The notes below the pieces were generated by a model, which had not been told where the DNA came from, searched no databases, and saw only the letters and a program-made list of their open reading frames with translations. Shown piece after piece: positions 52,311 through 61,190 of a stretch of 64,000 bases of DNA (its first letter is position 1; each line of letters starts with the position of its first letter). This stretch comes from Streptomyces sp. NBC_01439 (lineage in GTDB: Bacteria; Actinomycetota; Actinomycetes; Streptomycetales; Streptomycetaceae). The stretch is taken from assembly GCF_036227605.1 (NCBI RefSeq), contig NZ_CP109487.1:1054001-1118000 (forward strand), given 5' to 3'. Made by a program: the position numbers and the translations under genes.

Positions 52311-52328
52311 GGGAGCCTCCGGACGGGT

Positions 52329-55013
52329 TCAGGCGTTCGTGCTTCGGCGAGTGCGTCGGGCCCAGCGCCGGAATTCATCGGTGCCCCACACGAGGACCGG
52401 GAAGGTGGCGATGAGCGCGACGACGTCAAGGGAGAGGGCTGCGGTGCCGAACAGGTCTTGCAACGGCGGCGCGTAGACGAGCGCCGCGGCGAAGACCAGC
52501 TCGAAGGCGATGCCCGCGAGGAGCAGGTGGTTGCTGAACAGGCCGATCTCGCGCAGAGCAGCGTGGTCGGTGCGTGCGGCCATCGCCGTGCCGACCTGAC
52601 AGGTGACGATGCCGGCGAAAGTGGCGGTGGTCGCGGTGACGTACGCGTGGTGGAGGGGGGTGCCGGGGCCGGTGGGGTCGCCGGGGTGCCAGCCCGCCCG
52701 CCAGAGCACGTAGAAGAACGCGGTCATGACCAGGGCGGCGGACACCGTGCCGAGCCATCCCCAGCTCCGGATGAGCATGTCGCGGGAGATGACCCCCTGC
52801 GAGCTCGGTCGCGGCGGACGGCTCATGACGCCCGGCTCGGCCCGTTCCCGGCCGAGGGCGAGGGCGGGGAGGGTCTCGGTGCCGAGGTCGATGGCGAGGA
52901 TCTGCAGGACGGTCAGCGGCAGGGGGACGGTGCCGGCCGAGAGTGCGAACACCAGGAAGGGCACGACCTCGGGGGTGGCGTGGGCGAAGATGTAGACGAT
53001 GAACTTGCGGACGTTGTCGTATACGCGGCGCCCGGATTCGATGGCGGCGACGATGGTGGCGAAGTTGTCGTCGGTCAGCACCATCGTGGACGCTTCGCGT
53101 GCCACGTCGGTGCCGGACCGGCCCATCGCGACCCCGATGTGCGCACGGTGAAGTGCCGGGGCGTCGTTGACACCGTCGCCGGTCATGGCCACGATCTGCC
53201 CGTGTGCGCGCAGCGTGTCGGCCACGTGCAGCTTGGTCTCCGGAGAAGAGCGGGCGAAAACGACCTCGGCATCGCCTTGTGCCAGGAGCTGGTCGAGCTC
53301 CTGGTCACCCACCGTCTCGGACTGGGCCACCACCGTGAGGCGCGGTACTCCGATCCCGACCTCCCGCGCGACGGCGGCCGCGGTGGCGCCGTTGTCACCC
53401 GTGACGATATGGACCCGGACGCCCGCGTCGTGACAGCGGCGGACGGCCTCCGCGACCTCGGGCCGCGGAGGGTCGTACAGGCCGACGAGCCCCAGAAGGC
53501 GCAGACCGCTCTCCGCATCGTGGCGCCGCGCCGGCGTCGCAGCCCCCTTCGGCAGGTCGCGCACGGCGACGGCCAGGACACGCATGCCGTCGTGGGCGAG
53601 CCGGTCCGCGGCGGCGAGCGCGGCAGTGGAGTCCCCGCCGTCAAGGGCGCCCACCACCGACTCTGGCGCGCCTTTGACGATGACGCGGGCGCCGTCCGGT
53701 TCCGCCTGCTGCACGACGGACATCAGGCGCAAGCGGGGGTCGAAACGGAAGAGGACCTGGCGGTCGGCGTCCCTCCTGTCGAGGTCGATGGGGGCGCCGT
53801 GGGCACCGGCTCCTTCGACCAGGGCGATCTCGGTCGGGTCCCCGTGCAGGTGGCCCTGGGCATCCCGCGTGACCGTGGTACACAGGGCCCCTGCACGGGC
53901 GAGTTCACCTGCCCAGGGGCCTTTGCTCGTACCGTGTTCAGGTGTCCACACAGTCTGGAGCCGCATGCGGTTCCGGGTGAGGGTGCCGGTCTTGTCGGTG
54001 CAGATCACGTTAGTGGACCCGAGAGTTTCGACGGCGCTCAGCCGCTTGACCACAGCCCCCTGGCGGGCGAGGGCCCGTACCCCGACGGCGAGGGCGAGGG
54101 TGATGATCGGCAGCAGGCCCTCGGGCACGTTGGCGACCAGCAGGCCGATGGCGAAGATCAGCGAGTCGGTCAGCGGGAGTCCTACGGCCACGCCTGCCAC
54201 GAGGAACACCGCACCCATGGCGACCGCGACGGCGGCGATCAGCCAGGCGACCTTCTTTACCTGCCGCTCCAAGGGGCTGGGGTCGCGCTGGGTGCGCTGG
54301 CTGAGTGCGGCGATCCGTCCGAGTTCGGTGTGGTCGCCCGTGGCGAACACGATCGCCTGGGCCTGGCCCTCGGTGCAGGCAGTACCGCTGAAGACGAGGT
54401 TCGGCTCCTGGAGCAGCGGAGCCCCTGCGAGACCGGGGCCGGCGACGCGTTCGGCGGGGGCGGACTCCCCTGTCAGCATCGACAGGTCGACCTCGATACC
54501 GCCGTCTGTGAGGCGTCCATCGGCGGGGACCTTGGCGCCCTCTTCGAGGACGATGAGGTCGCCCGGCACGAGCTCGCGCGACTCGACGGCCGACGGTTGG
54601 CCGTCGCGGATCACCCATGCGTACTCGGGCAGATACCGGGCCAGGGTCTCCACTGCCTGCTCCGCCTGGCGCTCCTGCAGGAGCGCGAAGGCGGCGTTGA
54701 CGATGACCACGGCGACGATGGCCCAGCCGAGGACCGCTATGTCCGCCACGAAGGCCAGTGCGGCAGCCGCCCAGAGCAGCATGGCCAGCGGGTGGACGAG
54801 CTGGCGGACGATCTCCCGGCCCAGGGAGGTACGGGCCTTGCGGCGGACCTCGTTGGGGCCGTAGACGGCGAGGCGGCGGGCCGCCTCGCGCGCGGAGAGT
54901 CCACTCGGCCCGGTGCCGAGTTCGCGCCTCAGGAGCGGCAACGGTTCGAGGGGGTCAGGGCTCAGGGGCAGCCCGTTGGCCGGAAAGGGGGGCCGGGTGG
55001 CTGCCTCAGTCAT
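52329..55013 (-). CDS. P-type cation-transporting ATPase, CtpF-like
   Basis: Protein of 894 residues with all P2-type features: cation-ATPase N domain (about 15-85), [12 protein letters not shown] actuator loop, phosphorylation site [11 protein letters not shown] (Asp340), nucleotide-binding [20 protein letters not shown] hinge and C-terminal membrane helices. It resembles CtpF (Rv1997), a DosR-regulon calcium-type pump; the ion is not certain. It overlaps the Rv1733c-like gene by 8 bases. A copy with an internal deletion of almost 690 residues lies at 4.3 kb. Confidence 0.92.
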   Translation of the reverse strand: MTEAATRPPFPANGLPLSPDPLEPLPLLRRELGTGPSGLSAREAARRLAVYGPNEVRRKARTSLGREIVRQLVHPLAMLLWAAAALAFVADIAVLGWAIVAVVIVNAAFALLQERQAEQAVETLARYLPEYAWVIRDGQPSAVESRELVPGDLIVLEEGAKVPADGRLTDGGIEVDLSMLTGESAPAERVAGPGLAGAPLLQEPNLVFSGTACTEGQAQAIVFATGDHTELGRIAALSQRTQRDPSPLERQVKKVAWLIAAVAVAMGAVFLVAGVAVGLPLTDSLIFAIGLLVANVPEGLLPIITLALAVGVRALARQGAVVKRLSAVETLGSTNVICTDKTGTLTRNRMRLQTVWTPEHGTSKGPWAGELARAGALCTTVTRDAQGHLHGDPTEIALVEGAGAHGAPIDLDRRDADRQVLFRFDPRLRLMSVVQQAEPDGARVIVKGAPESVVGALDGGDSTAALAAADRLAHDGMRVLAVAVRDLPKGAATPARRHDAESGLRLLGLVGLYDPPRPEVAEAVRRCHDAGVRVHIVTGDNGATAAAVAREVGIGVPRLTVVAQSETVGDQELDQLLAQGDAEVVFARSSPETKLHVADTLRAHGQIVAMTGDGVNDAPALHRAHIGVAMGRSGTDVAREASTMVLTDDNFATIVAAIESGRRVYDNVRKFIVYIFAHATPEVVPFLVFALSAGTVPLPLTVLQILAIDLGTETLPALALGRERAEPGVMSRPPRPSSQGVISRDMLIRSWGWLGTVSAALVMTAFFYVLWRAGWHPGDPTGPGTPLHHAYVTATTATFAGIVTCQVGTAMAARTDHAALREIGLFSNHLLLAGIAFELVFAAALVYAPPLQDLFGTAALSLDVVALIATFPVLVWGTDEFRRWARRTRRSTNA

Positions 55014-55662
55014 CGCCAGGTCCCTTTTCGCGTCGCAGCCTGCCGGACCAGCGCGGCTCCACGGCCTCCCACTCGTGCTCCCACTGGGCCAGGCTGCGGG
55101 TCTCGACGTGGAGCAGACGAAGGCGGACCACTGCCCCTGTGGCGAGGGCGAGCAGGCTGAAGGATCCGATTCCCGCGACTGCGGCCGTGAGGACGCGTTG
55201 GGCTTCGGCCGACGGCGCCTGCGCCTCCCTGCCCGCGTCATCGACCCAGATCGTGACCGTCCGGCCTGCCGGAGTGCCGAACGGGACGGAGATCGTGGCG
55301 GAGTGCTGGTGAGCAGCCGGGTACTCCCAAACGGCCGGAGCAACCGTCCGGGAGGTGCCGCCGGAGCGGTTGGAGACCGCGCGCTCCACGGCGCCGACCG
55401 TCGTCGCCTCGATCCGGTGCCGGTGGCGGGCCGCTTCCTGGGCACTGCGGCTTTCGGCGTCCCAGACGGCCGTCGTGACGACGGCGCCGCAGGACAGGGC
55501 GATCAGGAAGGAGAGCACGAAGGCGATGTTCCAGCGGCGCCGGGTCCGGTCGGCCGGACGACGCAGCTCGTTCGGACGTCCGCCGAACAGCCGACGCACG
55601 CGGTCGGCCGTCGCCGGGCGCGATCGGGTGGGCCCGTCTCCGGGCGTGCCGGGCTCGGACAT
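55006..55662 (-). CDS. Rv1733c-like two-helix membrane protein
   Basis: Protein of 218 residues: basic N-terminus, helix 1 (about 46-68, [23 protein letters not shown]), external domain with [17 protein letters not shown], helix 2 (about 168-190) and tail [17 protein letters not shown]. Paralogue of the protein at 4.9 kb. Rv1733c itself is a DosR-regulon antigen of unknown role; the constant pairing with a P-type ATPase here suggests a pump-associated function, which is inference. Confidence 0.82.
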   Translation of the reverse strand: MSEPGTPGDGPTRSRPATADRVRRLFGGRPNELRRPADRTRRRWNIAFVLSFLIALSCGAVVTTAVWDAESRSAQEAARHRHRIEATTVGAVERAVSNRSGGTSRTVAPAVWEYPAAHQHSATISVPFGTPAGRTVTIWVDDAGREAQAPSAEAQRVLTAAVAGIGSFSLLALATGAVVRLRLLHVETRSLAQWEHEWEAVEPRWSGRLRREKGPGDD

Positions 55663-55696
55663 CGTGCACCTCCGCGCTCTGGTACTGCCCGGCCGC

Positions 55697-56200
55697 TCAG
55701 CGGGGAGCGGCGAGTTCGGCGCTGATGTGGTGGGCCCACGTCCGGATCCGCTCGGGATTGCGGAAGTCTCCTCCCTTGCCCGCGCGGACCATGGCCCGGG
55801 CGATGAAGCCGGGCGTACTGGCGGTGATGCTGCCGCCGAAGGTGATGTGCTCGCGTGCGCCGAGGCGCTCCATCTCCCGGGCCACCGCAGGCACCGGCGC
55901 GATGTCGTGCTGCTCGGCGGAACTGTCCACGGGGCCGCTGCTGAACAGGTAGACCGGGCGGTGCTGGAGGTAGTGCTCGTTGCGTTCGGCGCAGCGCTTG
56001 GCCTTGCCGCTCCAGTGCCCGGCGTACAGGGCGCCGCCGAGCACCACTGCGTCGTACCCGCGTACGTCGTCCACGTCGTCGGCGGGGACCACGACGGCGT
56101 CGAGGCCGTCCTCACGCAGGGTCCTGCCGATCTCGGACGCGATTCCGGCGGTCGCACCGTGCTTGGTGCCGTAGGCGACCAGAACGCGCTTGGACGTCAT
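55697..56200 (-). CDS. Flavodoxin-domain protein
   Basis: Protein of 167 residues; MTSKRVLVAYGTKHGATAGIASEIG is the FMN-phosphate loop and YDAVVLGGALYAGHWSGKAKRC the second flavin loop. Nearly collinear with the copy at 5.5 kb. The ATG overlaps the hsp20 stop (ATGA). It may supply reducing power to oxygen-sensitive enzymes or act as a HemG-like oxidoreductase. Partner unknown. Confidence 0.87.
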   Translation of the reverse strand: MTSKRVLVAYGTKHGATAGIASEIGRTLREDGLDAVVVPADDVDDVRGYDAVVLGGALYAGHWSGKAKRCAERNEHYLQHRPVYLFSSGPVDSSAEQHDIAPVPAVAREMERLGAREHITFGGSITASTPGFIARAMVRAGKGGDFRNPERIRTWAHHISAELAAPR

Positions 56201-56655
56201 GACGACTCTCCCTTGCCGTCCGCCGTGGTGCGCTTGACGGGGATGCTGCGCCTGGACTCCTCGGGCGAGGCCGGCATGGGCACGCGCACGGTGAGAATGC
56301 CGTCCTCGTACGCTGCCTCGACTTCGTCGGAGGGGATCGGCCCGGGCAGGCGCACAACTCTCTGGAAGGAGCCGTAGCGGAACTCCGAGTGATCCTTCTC
56401 CTCCTTGCTCTCGGTGTGCTCGGCGCTGACGGTGAGGGTGTCCCCCTCAACCGTGATCTGGATGTCCTTGTCCGGGTCCATCCCGGGAAGTTCGGCGCGC
56501 AGCGTGTACTGCCCCTCCTTGTTGGTCACCTCGATCGGGATCGGGAAGGTGTCGAACGACGACCGCCACAGCGGGAACCGTGGGAATTCGGTGCCGAACC
56601 AGTCCCTGAAATCGGGGAACGGGCTGCGCCTGCGCTCCAGGTGCGTTCCTGACAT
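56197..56655 (-). CDS. Hsp20 / alpha-crystallin small heat-shock protein
   Basis: Protein of 152 residues with a short hydrophobic N-terminal region (DFRDWFGTEFPRFPLWRSSFD) and an alpha-crystallin domain (about 40-128; LRAELPGMDPDKDIQITVEGDTLTVSAEH, YEDGILTVRVPMP). Length and context match HspX/Acr (Rv2031c), the hallmark DosR-regulon chaperone. It is an ATP-independent holdase. First gene of the hsp20-flavodoxin-Rv1733c-like-ATPase-DUF1876 operon, with two boxes 83-118 bp upstream that lie inside the end of the PEP synthase gene. Confidence 0.92.
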   Translation of the reverse strand: MSGTHLERRRSPFPDFRDWFGTEFPRFPLWRSSFDTFPIPIEVTNKEGQYTLRAELPGMDPDKDIQITVEGDTLTVSAEHTESKEEKDHSEFRYGSFQRVVRLPGPIPSDEVEAAYEDGILTVRVPMPASPEESRRSIPVKRTTADGKGESS

Positions 56656-56711
56656 GGTGTGCTCCGTTCCGGCGCCCGATCAGCGCCTTCATGCGTTGCC
56701 TTCCTCCACTT

Positions 56712-59153
56712 TCACGAGACGGACGGCTGCTCCGCTTGAGACCATCGGGTCCCTGATGGGGCCGTTCGGCCCTCCCCGTACCGGACCGATTCGGCGGCGG
56801 CCACGTGGTGCTTGACCGCGGCGAAGCTGTCCGGGGCGACGGAGATGGAGTCGATCCCTGCCTTGACCAGGAACTCCGTGAAGGCGGGGTCGTCGCTCGG
56901 GCGCTGGCCACAGAGGCCGACGGGGCGGCCCGCTGCCTGGGCACGAGGGACGAGGATCTCGATGCTCCGGGTGACCGCCGGGTTGGTCTCGTCGAAGACG
57001 TGGGCGAGGGCTTCGGAGTCGCGGTCGACACCCAGGGTGAGCTGGGTGAGGTCGTTGCTGCCGATGGAGAAACCGTCGAAGCGTTCGGCGAAGTCCTGGG
57101 CCAGGATGACGTTGGCGGGGATCTCCGCCATGACGTAGACCTTCAGCCCGTTCTCCCCACGGCGGAGGCCTTCCTCAGCCATGACACCAAGCACCCGGTC
57201 GGCCTCTTCGAGGCTGCGACAGAAGGGGATCATGACGACGACGTTGGCCAGGCCCATCTCGTCGCGGACCCGGCGCAGGGCCCGGCACTCGAGGGCGAAG
57301 CCCTCCCGGTATCCGTCGCTGTAGTAGCGGCTCGCACCCCGCCAGCCGATCATCGGGTTGGCCTCGACCGGCTCGAACGGCCGACCTCCGACAAGCCGCG
57401 CGTACTCGTTGGTCTTGAAGTCGCTGGTCCGTACGATGACGGGGGCGGGCCACCGGGAGGCGGCGATCCGGGCGATGCCGTACGCCAGGCGATCGGTGAA
57501 GTAGCGGGTGCGGTCGAGGTATCCCTCGGTGAGCTGGTCGACGGCGCAGCGGTCGGCGGGGTCCAGGCGTTCGGGGTGCAGCAGGGCCATGGGGTGGACC
57601 TTGACCTGGTGCGCCACTATGAACTCCAGCCGGGCCAGGCCGACACCATCGGCCGGCAGGCGCCACCACCGGAAGGCGGCGGAGGGGTCGGCGAGGTTGA
57701 GCATGACGTGCGTCCGGGTGGCGGCGATGTCCGCGAGGTCGGTCTCGGTCTCCTCATAGGTGAGCAGCCCTTCGTAGACCTTGCCACGTCCGCCTTCGGC
57801 ACAGGAGACGGTCACCTTCTGTCCGTCGTGCAGGGCCTGAGTCGCACGGCTGGTGCCGACGACGGCGGGGACGCCGAGTTCGCGGCTGACGATCGCAGCG
57901 TGGGACGTGCGGCCGCCGTGGTCGGTGACGATGGCGGAGGCCCGCTTCATGATCGGTTCCCAGTCCGGGTCGGTGATGCCGGTGACGAGCACCCCGCCGG
58001 ACGGGAAGCGGTCGAGGTCGACGGGCGAGTCCAGGACGACGACGGGCCCGCTGCCGATGGCCTCGCCGACAGCGATGCCGTCCACGAGAGGCGTACCTGG
58101 CACGGCCGTCAGGCGGCAGCGGCGCAGGGTGGAGGCGGCGCGGCGGGACTGAACGGTCTCGGGCCGGGCCTGCACGATCCACAGGTCGCCGGTGAGGCCG
58201 TCTTTGGCCCATTCCAGGTCCATGGGGCAGCCGTAGTGCCCTTCGACGGTCAGCGCCCAGTCGGCGAGGAGCCTCACTTCGGTGTCGTTCAGGACCCTCT
58301 GCAAGCGCTCCTCGTCGGTGGTATCAACGGTCCGCGTCAGTCCATGTTCCGCATAGACCGCCTTCCGCCGCTTCGCTCCGACACGTACGTCGATCAGCGG
58401 GTCCAGATCCGGGTCCTTCAGGCTCGGCTTGAAGACGGTGTACTCGTCGGGGTCGACCTGCCCGCTGACGACCGTCTCGCCCAGTCCGCACGCCGCGCTG
58501 ATGACGATGACCTCGGGGAATCCGCTCTCCGGGTCGAGGGTGAAGATCACCCCGGCACCGGCCAGGTCCGACCGGACCATGATTTGAACACCGACCGAGA
58601 GAGCGACCTGGAGGTGGTCGAAGCCCATCCGCTCCCGGTAGTCGATGGCTCGATCGGTGTAGAGGGACGCATAGCAGCGATGCACCGACTCCAGCAATTG
58701 GGCGGTCCCGCGCACGTTCAGGTAGGTCTCCTGCTGGCCTGCGAAGCTCGCCTCCGGCAGGTCCTCGGCGGTGGCGCTGCTGCGTACGGCAACCTCGGGG
58801 TCCGCGCGGCCTTCGTCGCGCCCCAGCTGCTCGTACGCCGAGACGATCTCGGCCCGCAGCCCTGGGGGCAGCGGCTCGGCGAGGGTCATCGACCGTATCG
58901 CGGCCCCGACCTCATCGAGCGCGGCGCCCTCGTGCAGGCGCGCGATCTGTTCCTCGATCCGCCCCCGGAGTCCGTGTCCGTCCAGCAGCTCTCCGTACGC
59001 GGCGGCCGTCGTTGCGAACCCCGGAGGGACGCGCACGCCGGCATCGGCCAGGTGGGCGGTCATCTCACCCAGTGAGGCGTTCTTACCCCCGACACTGCCG
59101 ACTTCCTGCCGGCCGAGTTCCGCGAACGGTATGACGCGCCGCGTGCTTGCCAT
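56712..59153 (-). CDS. ppsA: Phosphoenolpyruvate synthase
   Basis: Protein of 813 residues. ATP-grasp domain (about 10-340; SVGGKNASLGEMTAHLADAGVRVPPGFATTA, FAGQQETYLNVRG, VTLDPESGFP-type region), phosphohistidine domain with VTDHGGRTSHAAIVSRELG (His418, equivalent to His421 of E. coli PpsA), and PEP-binding barrel with GSNDLTQLTLGVDRDS and GLCGQRPSDDPAF. It catalyses pyruvate + ATP to PEP + AMP + Pi and would support gluconeogenesis or ATP sparing in dormancy. The last 20 or so residues (EGRTAPSGTRWSQAEQ) are a non-conserved tail overlapping the hsp20 operators. Start MASTRRVIPF. Confidence 0.93.
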   Translation of the reverse strand: MASTRRVIPFAELGRQEVGSVGGKNASLGEMTAHLADAGVRVPPGFATTAAAYGELLDGHGLRGRIEEQIARLHEGAALDEVGAAIRSMTLAEPLPPGLRAEIVSAYEQLGRDEGRADPEVAVRSSATAEDLPEASFAGQQETYLNVRGTAQLLESVHRCYASLYTDRAIDYRERMGFDHLQVALSVGVQIMVRSDLAGAGVIFTLDPESGFPEVIVISAACGLGETVVSGQVDPDEYTVFKPSLKDPDLDPLIDVRVGAKRRKAVYAEHGLTRTVDTTDEERLQRVLNDTEVRLLADWALTVEGHYGCPMDLEWAKDGLTGDLWIVQARPETVQSRRAASTLRRCRLTAVPGTPLVDGIAVGEAIGSGPVVVLDSPVDLDRFPSGGVLVTGITDPDWEPIMKRASAIVTDHGGRTSHAAIVSRELGVPAVVGTSRATQALHDGQKVTVSCAEGGRGKVYEGLLTYEETETDLADIAATRTHVMLNLADPSAAFRWWRLPADGVGLARLEFIVAHQVKVHPMALLHPERLDPADRCAVDQLTEGYLDRTRYFTDRLAYGIARIAASRWPAPVIVRTSDFKTNEYARLVGGRPFEPVEANPMIGWRGASRYYSDGYREGFALECRALRRVRDEMGLANVVVMIPFCRSLEEADRVLGVMAEEGLRRGENGLKVYVMAEIPANVILAQDFAERFDGFSIGSNDLTQLTLGVDRDSEALAHVFDETNPAVTRSIEILVPRAQAAGRPVGLCGQRPSDDPAFTEFLVKAGIDSISVAPDSFAAVKHHVAAAESVRYGEGRTAPSGTRWSQAEQPSVS
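56738..56773. promoter_or_regulatory. Tandem DosR/OsdR-type boxes before hsp20, inside PEP synthase 3-prime end
   Basis: GAGACCATCGGGTCCC (56738-56753) and GGGGCCGTTCGGCCCT (56758-56773), centres exactly 20 bp apart, 82 bp before the hsp20 ATG. They overlap the last 20 or so codons of the PEP synthase gene, which encode a non-conserved tail. Confidence 0.75.
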
Positions 59154-59167
59154 GACGACCTCCGGGC

Positions 59168-59263
59168 TCAATACGGGAGCGGGCGGCCGGACGGAGTGCG
59201 CAGGTCCGGCGGCGCGGGCTTGTGGGGCTGCTTCTGGCGGGACTGGATCCTGATGCGCTGCAT
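59168..59263 (-). CDS. Possible 31-residue leader peptide upstream of PEP synthase
   Basis: A short frame starting MQRIRIQSRQKQPHKPAPP ends 14 bp before the PEP synthase ATG. It is very basic and Pro-rich, and GAGGTGGCCACG precedes its ATG at a good distance. The nearest boxes are 98 bp upstream, the usual distance from a box to a first start codon here, whereas they are 208 bp from PEP synthase. Could be a leader or coupling peptide. No homologue is recognised. Confidence 0.35.
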   Translation of the reverse strand: MQRIRIQSRQKQPHKPAPPDLRTPSGRPLPY

Positions 59264-59361
59264 CGTGGCCACCTCTGGGAAACGGAGCCCGTATCGGCAT
59301 CCGGATTCCACGATCACACCGGGAGGTGGCTGCACCCCAGTGCCGAGAGGTGCAGCGGCAA

Positions 59362-59402
59362 GGGGCCGACCGGGCCTCACCGGGGAGGGGCCGACCGGCC
59401 CA
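59362..59402. promoter_or_regulatory. Two DosR/OsdR-type boxes in NAPRTase / PEP synthase divergent promoter
   Basis: GGGGCCGACCGGGCCT (59362-59377) and GGGGCCGACCGGCCCA (59387-59402), both excellent matches; centres 25 bp apart rather than 20-22. The nearer is 65 bp before the NAPRTase ATG. They could also serve PEP synthase on the other strand. Confidence 0.7.
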
Positions 59403-59467
59403 TGGCAGGCCGAGCAGGGAACCGAAGGGCTCATGCCCGACAGGCGCAGAGCGTGCAGGCTGGGGGT

Positions 59468-60814
59468 ATGTCCGAGACGACGACCACCGACCTCTACGAG
59501 GTGACGATGGCGATGTCCTACCTGCGAGAGGGCATGCTCGCGTCGGCCACCTTCAGCCTGTTCGTCCGGGATCTGCCGCCCGGCCGGGGATTCCTCGTCT
59601 CCGCCGGGCTGGAGCCGTCCCTGGACTACCTGTCCCACTTCCGGGTGAGCGCGGATGACGTCCGCGATTTCGCCGTCGCGCTCCACAGACCGCCCGAGGA
59701 AGTGTCCGGCCTGCTCGGCCTGCGCTTTGACGGGGAAGTCCGCGCGATTCCGGAGGGCCACCTCGTTTTCGCCGGGGAGCCCCTGCTGGAGGTCACCGCC
59801 CCGCTCCCCCAGGCCCAGCTCGTCGAGACGTATCTGCTCAGCCAGATCTGCCACCAGACCGCCGTCGCCTCGAAGGCGGCCCGTTGCGTGATCGCCGCGG
59901 AGGGCCGGCCCCTGGTGGACTTCTCTCTGCGCCGCGACCACGGCCCCCAGGCCGGGCTGCAGGCCGCCCGGCTCTCCGCCATGGTCGGTTTCACCGCGAC
60001 CAGCAATGTTGCCGCCGCCACCCGATACGGCATCCCCGCCGCCGGAACCATGGCTCACTCCTACATCGAGTGCTTCCCTAGCGAGGAGGAGGCCTTCCGG
60101 GCCTTCGCCCGCACCCATCCGGGCCCGCTGACGTTCCTCGTCGACACCTATGACACCGCACGCGGCGTCGCAATCGCCGGCCGTGTTCTCGCCGAGCTCC
60201 GGCGAGGGCCGGGCTGCGCGATCCGGCTCGACAGCGGCGATCTGGGTGAGCTCGCCAAACGTTCACGCCAGCTGCTCGACGCGGCAGGGCTGACCGACGT
60301 ACGCATCATCGCCAGCGGCGGTCTGGACGAATACTCCGTCGCCGAACTCGTGCGCACTCGGGCACCGATCGACGTCTTCGCGGTCGGAACCCGGGTGGGC
60401 GTCGCCGCCGATGCTCCCTACTTGGACGCGGCGTACAAGTTGGTCCAGTACGACGGACGCCCGGTAATGAAGCTGTCCTCCGCGAAGGTCACCGCTCCGG
60501 CTCCCAAACAGGTGTTCCGCGGCCCCGGCTGCGCGGATGTGATCGGTCTGTCCGACGAGCAACCGCCTGACGGTACGGTGCCCCTGCTCCGTACGGTGAT
60601 GCGGGACGGCCGCCGGACCGGCCCGCCCGACACCCTCGCCGCGGCCAGAGCCCGCTTCGAGGCTGATCTCGTGGATCTGCCGGAGGCAGCACGCCTCATC
60701 CATCGCCCCGAGAGCCCTGTGCCAACAGGTTCCCCGCAGTTGAAGGCCCTGACCTCGGTGGTGAGGGACCGTCTCAAAGCGGCATCCGCCGCCCCCGCTG
60801 ACAGGAGCGGATGA
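59468..60814 (+). CDS. pncB: Nicotinate phosphoribosyltransferase
   Basis: Protein of 448 residues: TTTDLYEVTMAMSYLREGM N-terminal motif; VDFSLRRDHGPQAGLQAARLS; GTMAHSYIECF containing the expected catalytic His; IRLDSGDLGELAKRSRQLLD and IASGGLDEYSVAEL phosphate-binding loops; VGTRVGVAADAPYLDAAYKLVQY. It makes nicotinate mononucleotide from nicotinate and PRPP, the first step of NAD salvage. The DosR regulon contains a second NAPRTase, PncB2 (Rv0573c), so a hypoxia-dedicated isozyme is plausible. Convergent with the GH65 remnant. Confidence 0.92.
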   Translation: MSETTTTDLYEVTMAMSYLREGMLASATFSLFVRDLPPGRGFLVSAGLEPSLDYLSHFRVSADDVRDFAVALHRPPEEVSGLLGLRFDGEVRAIPEGHLVFAGEPLLEVTAPLPQAQLVETYLLSQICHQTAVASKAARCVIAAEGRPLVDFSLRRDHGPQAGLQAARLSAMVGFTATSNVAAATRYGIPAAGTMAHSYIECFPSEEEAFRAFARTHPGPLTFLVDTYDTARGVAIAGRVLAELRRGPGCAIRLDSGDLGELAKRSRQLLDAAGLTDVRIIASGGLDEYSVAELVRTRAPIDVFAVGTRVGVAADAPYLDAAYKLVQYDGRPVMKLSSAKVTAPAPKQVFRGPGCADVIGLSDEQPPDGTVPLLRTVMRDGRRTGPPDTLAAARARFEADLVDLPEAARLIHRPESPVPTGSPQLKALTSVVRDRLKAASAAPADRSG

Positions 60815-60828
60815 GCGGGATCCGCTGA

Positions 60829-60978
60829 TCAGCCGACTTCCATGCGGAACCACCGCTGCCGACCGGGGCCACGGACGCGGCCCGTCCACCGGGCAGGTAC
60901 AGCGGAAGGGGAGGGGCTATTCGGGAGAAGAGGTGCGCGCGTGGCGAGCCGACCGTTGCCGAGCGTGCACAGAGCTTC
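60829..60978 (-). pseudogene. GH65 gene remnant: both ends present, middle deleted
   Basis: Reading the minus strand, EALCTLGNGRLATR matches residues near the N-terminus of the GH65 protein at 6.4-8.8 kb (SLCTLGNGRFATRGS). About 25 codons later, LYLPGGRAASVAP and then RQRWFRMEVG-stop match its C-terminus (LVLPGGRRASVAPGQQRWFRLHTA). Roughly 750 codons are missing and a frameshift lies within the tail. It belongs to a decayed second copy of the PPOX-HAD-GH65 operon. Confidence 0.8.
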
Positions 60979-60989
60979 CCACGCCTATC

Positions 60990-61019
60990 GTGCGGGTTCG
61001 ATTCCCGTCTTCCGCTCCA
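60990..61019 (+). other. tRNA 3-prime-end fragment (T-arm and acceptor strand)
   Basis: TGCGGGTTCGATTCCCG (60991-61007) is a complete T-arm with GTTCGATTC, followed by TCTTCCGCTCCA, an acceptor 3-prime strand and discriminator/CCA-like end. No D-arm or anticodon arm precedes it; instead the GH65 remnant begins within 12 bases. Tyrosine recombinases commonly integrate at tRNA 3-prime ends and leave such fragments as attachment-site duplicates. Confidence 0.6.
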
Positions 61020-61025
61020 AGACAG

Positions 61026-61050
61026 AGCCCCAGGTCAGCAACCTGGGGCT
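61026..61050 (+). terminator. Rho-independent-type terminator behind tRNA fragment
   Basis: AGCCCCAGGT-CAGCA-ACCTGGGGCT is a perfect 10-bp stem with a 5-nt loop followed by GTTGT. It is the type of hairpin usually found just after Streptomyces tRNA genes, supporting that the preceding 30 bases derive from a tRNA gene end. Confidence 0.7.
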
Positions 61051-61190
61051 GTTGTCCAAACCCCTCAGGGCCCGCTGCCATTCTCGTGCCCCAAGTGCCG
61101 TAACGGGGCTTCAGTCCATCCGGGGGAAGAAGGAGGTGCCGGACGCGGACCGGCCGAGGCGGCCGGTCCGCAGTCGCTGGCGCCGGCCTG

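Noticed and set aside
52458..55160. A 900-codon open frame on the plus strand opposite the P-ATPase
   Set aside because: Low-complexity composition and full overlap with a well-conserved ATPase; a GC-bias artefact.
56805..59075. A 756-codon open frame opposite PEP synthase
   Set aside because: No domain or motif; complete antisense overlap with a conserved enzyme.
60902..61019. A possible full tRNA using GCGGAAG at 60902 pairing with CTTCCGC at 61010-61016, or a selenocysteine tRNA
   Set aside because: The span is 118 bases, no D-arm or anticodon stem can be drawn, and the interval is explained by the GH65 remnant. The pairing is probably chance.
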